From positions 1 to 58,227 of the forward strand of contig CAKSAC010000012.1 of the NCBI GenBank assembly GCA_934434925.1: DNA of 58,227 bases, written 5' to 3'. This stretch comes from an uncultured Eubacteriales bacterium. Its GTDB lineage: Bacteria; Bacillota; Clostridia; Oscillospirales; CAG-272. Positions 48,470 to 55,360 of the stretch are shown here, piece by piece. The notes under the pieces are model-generated. The model was not told the DNA's origin, ran no database searches, and saw only the letters and a list, made by a program, of their open reading frames with translations. The position numbers were made by a program, and so were the translations under genes. Position 1 is the stretch's first letter; the number at the start of each line of letters is the position of its first letter.

Positions 48470-49918
48470 TCATATCTCAACGGCAGAAGTTTCTGCGGAG
48501 ATTTCCTGCTCCGCGGGAAGCTCTTGTCCCTCCGGCACTTCCCTTTCCTTCGGACATCGCCGGCGGAAATAATAACCCATACAACAGGCGTTGAACACAG
48601 CGACCAAAAACCAGGAAATCGGATAACACAAATACAACCTGGCAACCGTATGAAACGCGGGGAGCGGGAAAACCAGAAATATCCACAAGAGCCGGGAACC
48701 GCAGATCGCGCCGACCGTTCCGACCGTCGGCACCAGGGAAACGTCGATCCCGCGCAGAACGCCGAGCAGTGCGTCTCCGATTCCGTAAATGCCGTACAGG
48801 GAAAGTACCATCACCATCCGCTGGGTGGCATACGGGAGCGCGTCTGGCGCATTGGGCAGATAGATCAGGAGCAAAGGTTCTTTGATTAAGAGCATGAAAA
48901 GCGAGACGGCGGTTCCGAGCACCGTTTCATAAATCAAACATATCCACATCACGCGTCTGATCCGGGCATAGTGTCTCGCCCCGTAATTCTGGCCGGTGAA
49001 AGCGGTAGCCGCCGCCGAAAAACTCGACATGGAAATAAAGGCGATGCCCTCCAGAGAACTGGCGGCCGCCACTCCGGCCGTAGCCGCCGCGCCGAATCCG
49101 TTGACCGAGGCCTGCAACAGCGTATTGGATACGCCGAAAAGCAACGACTGCACCCCGGCCGGGATTCCGATCCGCAGGATGATCGCCACGCAACGCGGGT
49201 GCATCCGGATAGCAGGCAAACGGAGCCGGCAGGCGTTTTCGTAACGCATCAGGGCCGCCGTGACCAGTACCGCGGAGATAACGAGCGATGCGACGGTTGC
49301 AATCGCCACCCCGGCGACCCCAAGACCGAAAGCCACGACAAAAATCACATTCAGTATTACGTTTGTAATCCCGGATATCAGCAGATAAATCAGCGGCCGC
49401 GTGGTATCTCCGAGGCCGCGCATAATGCTGTAACCCGTATTATAGATCAGCAAAGCGGGCGCGCCCAAAAAATAAATGCGCAGATAGAGCGCCGCTTTCC
49501 CGAGAATGAGCGGGTCTGTATTCATCCACGCCAGCATCGTCGGAGCCAGGAACCACCCGGCAATCGCCAAAAGCGTTCCCGAAAGAAGCGCCAGCGCCAT
49601 GGCGCTATGCACAAGATCGGAGGCTTCCTGCTGCCTGCGCGCGCCGACCGCCATGGAAACGGCAGCCCCCGCCCCGACGGAAAGTCCTAAAAACAGCGCA
49701 ACGATCAAGTTAGTCAGGGAAGACGTGGCCCCCACCGCGCCGACGGCTAAGGAACTCTCAAACCGACCGACTACAATCAGATCGGCCGCGTTAAAAAGGA
49801 TTTGTAAAATCCCGCTGGCGATAATAGGAAGCGTAAAAAGAAAAATTTTACCGAAAAGCGGACCTTCCAGCATATTGATCTCATTTTTCTTTTTCGCAGC
49901 GACCTTTGTACGCACCAT
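48470..49918 (-). CDS. MATE family efflux transporter, copy 2
   Basis: 482 aa, same start context and motifs as copy 1, offset by 1842 bp. The proteins are identical through about residue 415; the changes are clustered near the C-terminus (AAVF to VAVF, KEKEV to KEREV, GEQEIS to AEQEIS, final Met to Ile). Both have intact frames, ribosome sites and promoter-like boxes, so both should be expressed. The duplication could raise gene dosage, or the diverged ends could change localisation or partner contact. Confidence 0.93.
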   Translation of the reverse strand: MVRTKVAAKKKNEINMLEGPLFGKIFLFTLPIIASGILQILFNAADLIVVGRFESSLAVGAVGATSSLTNLIVALFLGLSVGAGAAVSMAVGARRQQEASDLVHSAMALALLSGTLLAIAGWFLAPTMLAWMNTDPLILGKAALYLRIYFLGAPALLIYNTGYSIMRGLGDTTRPLIYLLISGITNVILNVIFVVAFGLGVAGVAIATVASLVISAVLVTAALMRYENACRLRLPAIRMHPRCVAIILRIGIPAGVQSLLFGVSNTLLQASVNGFGAAATAGVAAASSLEGIAFISMSSFSAAATAFTGQNYGARHYARIRRVMWICLIYETVLGTAVSLFMLLIKEPLLLIYLPNAPDALPYATQRMVMVLSLYGIYGIGDALLGVLRGIDVSLVPTVGTVGAICGSRLLWIFLVFPLPAFHTVARLYLCYPISWFLVAVFNACCMGYYFRRRCPKEREVPEGQELPAEQEISAETSAVEI

Positions 49919-49956
49919 TTTGTCTCCCTCCCCGGAGTGTTTCTTCATCAAAACCA

Positions 49957-49985
49957 AGCATATCACACTCCTCCGAAAAAAGCAA
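49957..49985 (-). promoter_or_regulatory. Possible promoter of MATE copy 2
   Basis: Copy of the TTGCTT-17-TATGCT pair at 48115. Confidence 0.5.
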
Positions 49986-50006
49986 GAGGAGAAAATGAAA
50001 ACCGTC

Positions 50007-50350
50007 TCCCTCTTTCGCCCTCTGTTTTTCCGGTCTTTTTTCGCGTGTCGAACCCGCCCTCTTTTTCCTTTTTTCCGCCTCTTTTCTCTCTTTTTCCCGC
50101 CCCGACCTTCTTCCGCTCCGACCTTCCTTCGCTCCGACCTTCTTTCGCCCGCCTTTCCTTCGCCCGCCCGCTCTCTCCCTCTTTCCTATTCCCCTTTTTT
50201 CCCGCCCCCGCCGCGCCCGGCCGATTCCTCTTTTCCGCTCCCCCCCGCCGCGCCCGGCCGCTTCCTTTTTTCGCTCTCCCCCTACCGCACCCGGCCGCTT
50301 CCTTTTTTCCACTCCACCCCGCCGCGCCCGGCCGTTTCCTCTTTTCCTCT
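50007..50350. repeat. C/T-rich tract before the AroB-like gene
   Basis: The left 80 bp equal the tract between the MATE genes. The right part repeats units with ccgcgcccggccg followed by ttcctctttt. The remaining bases to 50540 contain a segment (50380-50470) similar to the aaaagaaaaagg...cgcgc and ccgaacccgc motifs found around 54880, 57705 and 58190. The whole gap to the AroB-like gene is 768 bp with no other gene. Confidence 0.92.
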
Positions 50351-50543
50351 TTTTGCGCTCCGCTCAATCAAAAACCCGTCCTCAAAAGAAAAAGGACGCG
50401 CCGTTCACCTGCGCCCCGGAACGCACTGCCCCCAAACAAAAACCCGCCGAACCCGCTCGGAAGTTGAGCCGCGCCGGTTCTCGTGATACCCCCCTTGCCG
50501 AATACGCGGCATCTGTGCGTTTCTTCCCGCGCGCATATTTATA

Positions 50544-50572
50544 TTGATTTTGGAAGATTTCTGTGCTATACT
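50544..50572 (+). promoter_or_regulatory. Predicted promoter of the AroB-like gene
   Basis: TTGATT 50544-50549, 17 bp, TATACT 50567-50572, with TGC ahead of the -10. Confidence 0.75.
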
Positions 50573-50686
50573 GTTTCCTGTAAAGCCCGTCCGGCGTGTA
50601 CGCACCGGTTCTTTTCCGCATAGTCTCCCCCGTGCGTATCAAAAGCGCATATTCGGAAAAAATTTTTAATACATATGAGGTGAACC

Positions 50687-51748
50687 ATGAAAGAATTCAC
50701 AACGCATATTGGCGGGGAACGCACCATCCGCGCGGAGTGCGGTCTTCTTTCCCGTGCCGGCGGAGAACTGACCCTTTTCGGAAATGACCGGCGGGTAGCC
50801 GTCCTCGCGGATCGGCGCACCTTTTCCCTGCATGGCCCGGTCCTGATCAACAGCCTGACCGCCGCCGGCTATCGGCCCATGCCCTTTCTGTTCCGGGCGA
50901 CTGAACGCAGAAAAAACCCGGCAACCCTGCGCGCTGTCCTCTCCTTCTTTGCCAAAAAAGACATGGACAAGGAAGATATTGTCCTTTGCCTCGGCGGGGA
51001 GGTTCTTTCCGATATCGGACTGATGGCGGCTTCGCTTTACCGGGGCGGACTGCGGACCGTCTTATGCCCCACCACCCTCGCGGCACAACTGCTCACATCG
51101 ACCGGAATCGAATGCGCCGTGAATTTCCGCGGCCGCAGAAACTGCGTTGGGCTGTCACGCGTGCCGGAACTGGTGCTGATTGACCCCTCACTCCTTTCGG
51201 CCTCACCGAAAAAGGAGATTGCCTGCGGCATGGCTTACCTGATCCAATATGCCATGATCGCCGACCGCGCCCTGTTCGATTCTCTGATTGAAGAAAGCCA
51301 AACCCCCGATCTTTCCGAGCTTGTACCCCGGTGCATCGAAGAAACGCTCAAACTTTGTGAAGGCGATTCGGCCGGGCAGAATAACCGCGGTCTTTTACGT
51401 TTCGGCCACACATTGGCAGACTCCCTTGTCATGACCTCGCGGGGCAGAATTCCCGGCGGTTACGCCCTGTCCATCGGCATGGCCGAATTGACGCGTGCGG
51501 CCGGAAATACCGGTTTGTGCGATCGGCTCCTTGCCGAAAAACTGGTGGCGCTTTTACGCAAGTTCCATCTTCCGACCGTTTCCCCCTACCCAATACGACG
51601 GCTTCTTTCCCGTCTGATCAAGGATCGGAAAGCCAAGGAAGGCGAGATGACCGTTGTCATTCCCCTGCGCCCCGGAACCTGCGAAGCCCGTGTTTTCCGG
51701 GTAGCTGAAGCCTACCGCCTGTTTGCCTCTTCCTCGCCCTCTGTCTGA
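50687..51748 (+). CDS. AroB-like (3-dehydroquinate synthase family) protein with altered active site
   Basis: 353 aa, correct length and order of motifs for DHQ synthase, ATG at 50687 after GAGGTGAACC. Recognisable blocks: VLCLGGEVLSDIGLMAASLYRGG (residues 99-121) and PTTLAAQ (128-134), then RGLLRFGHTLADS (234-246) and GGYALSIGM. Key residues deviate: the usual GGKTAVN reads GIECAVN (Lys to Glu), AEVIKYG reads AYLIQYA (Glu and Lys gone), the second His of GHTFGH is lost, and HGEAVAxG reads GGYALSIG. One metal-type His (241) remains. It may be a catalytically changed sugar-phosphate cyclase, a regulatory relative, or a fast-evolved but working AroB. Next to an AroE-AroK fusion. Confidence 0.8.
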   Translation: MKEFTTHIGGERTIRAECGLLSRAGGELTLFGNDRRVAVLADRRTFSLHGPVLINSLTAAGYRPMPFLFRATERRKNPATLRAVLSFFAKKDMDKEDIVLCLGGEVLSDIGLMAASLYRGGLRTVLCPTTLAAQLLTSTGIECAVNFRGRRNCVGLSRVPELVLIDPSLLSASPKKEIACGMAYLIQYAMIADRALFDSLIEESQTPDLSELVPRCIEETLKLCEGDSAGQNNRGLLRFGHTLADSLVMTSRGRIPGGYALSIGMAELTRAAGNTGLCDRLLAEKLVALLRKFHLPTVSPYPIRRLLSRLIKDRKAKEGEMTVVIPLRPGTCEARVFRVAEAYRLFASSSPSV

Positions 51749-51754
51749 AAAAAC

Positions 51755-51880
51755 CGCGCCCTGCTGAAAAAACCGCGCTCCCTGAAAAACCGCGCTCTGC
51801 TGAAAAACCACGCTCTGCTGAAAAACCACGCCGGCCGGAAAACCGCGCCGGCCGGAAAACCGCGCCGGCCGAAAATCATT
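51755..51880. repeat. Tandem gaaaaaccgcgc repeats after the AroB-like gene
   Basis: Seven or so units of ctgaaaaaccgcgctctg and ggccggaaaaccgcgcc (16-18 bp). A/C-rich on the plus strand, unlike the C/T tracts. The 322-bp gap to the next gene holds nothing else but about 190 bp of ordinary sequence with a weak, unclear promoter. Confidence 0.92.
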
Positions 51881-52070
51881 TTTTCTTTCCCGCGCCCATC
51901 ATCCGGTCGGGAATTTTGCTTTTCCCTTTTTCCTGCGCCTGCCGCCGCCTCTCTCCTTCCCCCACACCACACAAGTCCTGTCGGTTTCACGGTTTTGTTT
52001 TCGCAAAACGCATTTCTTGTAAAGATAACGTTACATTTTGTCGGTTTGCGGCAGCTATAAGGAGACTTTT

Positions 52071-53267
52071 ATGCTTGTTAAGTTGATTTCCCATCCGGCC
52101 GTATGCGGTCTGCCCGTCAGCCTGCACGCCGCCTATCACCGCTATGCCTGTCTGCCCGAGGATGTTCCCGAAGAGAACCTTGCCGATTTTCTGGCACACG
52201 GGAACTTCGATGCCGCATGTATTGCCCCTCTTTTTCAGAAACAGGTCGTTTCTCTTTGCGCCTGCCTTGACGAAGCGGCAACCATGTCCGGAAGCGTTGA
52301 CGCCGTTATTCGTGAAAAAGACAGGCTTGTCGGATACAATACTTCCTATTCCGCCTTTCTCGACGCGGCATACCGCGCAGGCATATCGCTCGGCTCTTGC
52401 CACGTGCTTTTACTTGGAGAGTCCGCCCCGTCTCCCGCTATCCGGTTGGCTTTGCAACACGCGGGGGCGACCTCGGTCCTTTCGGTTTCATCGATCGGCG
52501 AACTTCTCCCCACTCTTCCCGGCCTCGCCGACGTGACCCTGCTGATTAACACTCTCCCGCCGCAAGAAGCTGTCCGTGTCGATCTTTCGCTCTTCCCGGC
52601 ACTCCGCACTTTGTGGGATACCGTCTGCCTCCCTCTCCGTTCTCCTTTGCGGCAAGCGGCAGAGGCGCGGGGCATCCGTACCGTTGGCGGAGCGAGATTC
52701 CTCGCCGCACAAACCGAAATGGCCTCCGCCCACTTTACCGATCGCCGCCCCGACCCCGCATGCATCTCTTTCTTGAGCCGGCGCGTGGCCGAGGAAGGTT
52801 TCAATATCGTTCTTTCGGGTATGCCCGGTTCCGGCAAACGCACGGTCGGACAAAGGATTGCAAAACTCTTGGGAAAACGTTTTCTCTGTGTAGAAGACCG
52901 CCTGACTGAAGAGCTCGGCGTTCCCCCTGCCGCCTATGCCGCCGCGAACGGTATTCCCGCCCTTCGGGAAGCCGAAACCGAACTCCTTACCCGCATCGGG
53001 GCGGAACCCGGCCTTGTTATTGCCACGCGCGCGGAAACGGCTCTTTGGGAAGAAAACCGCGTTCCTCTCCGGCAAAACGGGCTGATTTTTCTGCTTCTCC
53101 GTGACCCGGACCTCTCCACAATCCCCGATGCTGCGTGCCTGTGGCGCGAACGGCTCCCGCGTTATGCGGCTTTCTGCGACCGGAGCGTTGAAAACAAGAC
53201 CACCGTGCGTGACTGCGCCCGTCTGATTGCCGAAGAGGCGCTCCGCGATTGTGAAACGCTCCTGTAA
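52071..53267 (+). CDS. AroE-AroK fusion (shikimate dehydrogenase / shikimate kinase-like) with altered motifs
   Basis: 398 aa from the ATG at 52071, with AAGGAG 6 bases ahead. Residues 1-230 follow shikimate dehydrogenase: ISHPAVCGLPVSLHAAY (normally SHSLSP-type), ACIAPLFQK with the catalytic Lys57 kept, GYNTS at 88-92 where the normal GYNTD has a catalytic Asp, then a weak Rossmann part. The NADP glycine loop reads LLGESAPS instead of GAGGA. Residues 240-398 follow shikimate kinase: P-loop GMPGSGKRT (250-258), VEDRLTEELG, LREAETELL, but the GGG substrate loop is gone (VIATRAET). Such fusions exist in clostridia. Whether both halves are active is in doubt. Operonic with or downstream of the AroB-like gene. 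Confidence 0.78.
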   Translation: MLVKLISHPAVCGLPVSLHAAYHRYACLPEDVPEENLADFLAHGNFDAACIAPLFQKQVVSLCACLDEAATMSGSVDAVIREKDRLVGYNTSYSAFLDAAYRAGISLGSCHVLLLGESAPSPAIRLALQHAGATSVLSVSSIGELLPTLPGLADVTLLINTLPPQEAVRVDLSLFPALRTLWDTVCLPLRSPLRQAAEARGIRTVGGARFLAAQTEMASAHFTDRRPDPACISFLSRRVAEEGFNIVLSGMPGSGKRTVGQRIAKLLGKRFLCVEDRLTEELGVPPAAYAAANGIPALREAETELLTRIGAEPGLVIATRAETALWEENRVPLRQNGLIFLLLRDPDLSTIPDAACLWRERLPRYAAFCDRSVENKTTVRDCARLIAEEALRDCETLL

Positions 53268-53385
53268 TCTTGCGCCGAGGCCGCCGGAACCGCGCTTAAC
53301 GATATTTTTGTCTTTTCCCGCTATCTGTCGGCCGCATAAACGGCTATGAAAATGCCCCCCGCCTGCATTTTTTTCTTCCGCACTC

Positions 53386-53414
53386 TTTACAAACCGGAGA
53401 AAATATGCTATACT
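53386..53414 (+). promoter_or_regulatory. Predicted promoter of the YbhN-type gene
   Basis: TTTACA 53386-53391, 17 bp, TATACT 53409-53414 with TGC in front. Confidence 0.8.
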
Positions 53415-53495
53415 CACTCCGTTATATCTTTTTTACCCGGTTGCAAAAACCGAAAACTACGACCGGAAGGAGGGATTCGCGCTCGCTCGCCTGTT

Positions 53496-54551
53496 ATGAA
53501 AAAATCAACCAAACTCAATCTGATTTTCTGCGGATTTGCTTTTGCGTTGATGATGGTGTATCTCTTCTGTCTCGGTGAAACAAAGGATTTGTTGACCGCC
53601 CTCGGGCGTATTCAGCTGCCTTTTCTGGGGCTGGCGCTCCTTATAATGCTGGTCTACTGGTTTTTGGAAGCGCTTTCAACCCATATCATTCTGAAAAAAA
53701 TCTGCCCGGAACAAAAATTCCGGCACACCTTCATCACTACGGTGATAGGCCAATATTTCAACTGTATCACCCCTTTTGCGAGCGGTGGTCAGCCGATGCA
53801 GGCCTATTACATGGGCAAATACGGAGTGCCCGCGTCTGCGTCGATTTCCGTCCTGATGTCGCGCCTGATCCTCTATCACGTTGCCGAGACGCTTTATTGT
53901 CTCGTGGTGCTGATTCTGCGGTTCTCCCTGTTCACCACCGGTGAACTCGGTGCCCTGATGGTATTGGCCATCATCGGTTTTATCGTTTGTTCCGCATTTA
54001 TCGTCTTTCTCCTTCTCATCTCGTTCTGTAAAAACTGGACGATGAAGGTCGTCAGTAAAGTCATTTACCTGCTCGCCAGGATTCGTCTCATTAAAGACCC
54101 GCAAAAAACCTGCGAATCGATTGAGGCATCCATGGACGCTTCGTTCAATAACATGAAATTTGTTTTGAGGGAGCCGTGGATGCTCACGAAAGTCATCATT
54201 ACGACAGCGCTGGAGCTTACCGTGTATTTCTCGGTTTCATACGTGATATACCGGGGCTTCGGACTGGGAGAACACGACTTTTTAACAGTGATCTCCTGTC
54301 AGGCGTTCGTCTATCTCATCTCCGCCTTCATGCCAATGCCCGGGGCCATGGGGGCGGCGGAAGGGAGTTATGTAGGATATTTCTCCTACATATACAATGA
54401 CGGCTCGCTGGTTGCCATCTCTACATTTATATGGAGATTCCTGACGTTCTATCTGCCGATTGTTGTGGGTATTATTCTGACCCTGATCCTCCAGCGTAAC
54501 AAAAAAGGAACACAAGTAATAGATAGACAGAATGAAGAGCCGCCCTCTTGA
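53496..54551 (+). CDS. Lysylphosphatidylglycerol-synthase-type transmembrane protein (YbhN/UPF0104 family)
   Basis: 351 aa with about eight hydrophobic helices. Start at 53496; AAGGAGGG lies 21 bases upstream, farther than usual, and no alternative start codon lies in between. Family marks are PFASGGQPMQAYYMGKYGV near 92, where the PF-x-GG-P-x-Q motif is the signature, and FMPMPGAMGAAEGSY near 292. This is the flippase-like domain of MprF without the synthase part. Known relatives move lipids or glycolipids across the membrane. The substrate here is unknown. Confidence 0.88.
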   Translation: MKKSTKLNLIFCGFAFALMMVYLFCLGETKDLLTALGRIQLPFLGLALLIMLVYWFLEALSTHIILKKICPEQKFRHTFITTVIGQYFNCITPFASGGQPMQAYYMGKYGVPASASISVLMSRLILYHVAETLYCLVVLILRFSLFTTGELGALMVLAIIGFIVCSAFIVFLLLISFCKNWTMKVVSKVIYLLARIRLIKDPQKTCESIEASMDASFNNMKFVLREPWMLTKVIITTALELTVYFSVSYVIYRGFGLGEHDFLTVISCQAFVYLISAFMPMPGAMGAAEGSYVGYFSYIYNDGSLVAISTFIWRFLTFYLPIVVGIILTLILQRNKKGTQVIDRQNEEPPS

Positions 54552-54576
54552 GGCGGCTCTCTCTCTTTCTTTTTTC
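54536..54576 (+). terminator. Terminator of the YbhN-type gene
   Basis: AGAGCCGCC, loop, GGCGGCTCT then CTCTCTTTCTTTTTT; the stop codon is inside the stem-loop. Confidence 0.85.
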
Positions 54577-55200
54577 CGCCACGCCATCCAACCGGGGATT
54601 TTTCTTTTCCTTCTTCCCACTCCCCTTTTTCCCCACCACGCCCCTGTTTTTTCTTCTCCTTTTCTTCCCCCATCGCCCCCAAGAACTCCGAATAATCGCC
54701 ACGCCATCCGGCCGTTTTTTTTCCTTTTTCCCGCCGCGCCATCCAGCCAGGAAATTTGCTTTCCCTCTTCCCTCTTCCCTCTCCCCTTTTCCCCTTCGCA
54801 CTCCGCCCGGAGCACCACCTTTTCTCCCCCACCGCCCGTCTGCCCCCAGAACACTCCACCAAAAAACAAAAACCAGCCGAACCCGCGCCAAAATTAAACC
54901 GCCCACCCCGCTGAATCAGCCCCCAAAAAAGAAAAAGGGCGCGCTCTTTTGCCGTTTTCCCCCGCCCCTGTTTTTTTCTCCTTTTCTTCCCCCATCGCCC
55001 CGTCAATCTCCGCGCCGCCGCGCCCGAAAAAACACGCTGCCCGGCCGAGAAACCGGTTTCTTTTGCCCTCTTTCCCCCTTCGCACTCCGCCCGGAACACC
55101 ACCATTTTTCCCTGCCATCTCTCCCCTCTTTTTCGCTCCCCGCCGAAACGCACCCGCCCCCCTTTCTTCCCCCACCGCCCGCCTTTCCCACCGCATGGTC
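54560..55200. repeat. C/T-rich composite repeat region before the serine hydrolase gene
   Basis: 809 bp gap filled by a mosaic of recurring motifs: cgccatccagccgggaaat-type units (54588, 54700, 54742), gcactccgcccggagcaccac-type units (54798, 55082), and a purine island ccccaaaaaagaaaaaggg followed by cgcgctcttttgcc (54920-54952). The same motifs return after the gene at 57705-58227, so the gene is bracketed by one repeat family. Confidence 0.92.
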
Positions 55201-55283
55201 GCCGTCTGCTACGCGAAACGCCCATTCGATATTTTTTCACATTTACTTCATAAAGAAATCTATTTTTTCTTTTTGCTCTCCCC

Positions 55284-55312
55284 TTGTTTTCCAGGGGGGC
55301 GCATGGTACAAT
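55284..55312 (+). promoter_or_regulatory. Predicted promoter of the serine hydrolase gene
   Basis: TTGTTT 55284-55289, 17 bp, TACAAT 55307-55312. Confidence 0.75.
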
Positions 55313-55360
55313 ATAAACAGAAATCTTTTCATTCTTAAAGTTTTTATAAAGGAGACCGCC

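Larger units (their letters stand above)
46600..50085. repeat. Direct duplication of 1842 bp carrying the MATE gene, terminator and C/T tract
   Basis: Positions about 46580-48245 and 48422-50087 correspond with a constant offset of 1842. From about 46825 rightward to 48220 I find no difference by eye. Left of that, within about 240 bp, there are many single changes. This is not explained by uniform ageing of a duplication and fits gene conversion or a second, later exchange. Confidence 0.93.

Noticed and set aside
46600..50085. MATE duplication as an assembly error
   Set aside because: The copies differ at clustered sites near their 3' ends and have different flanks, so they are two real loci, though reads should confirm it.
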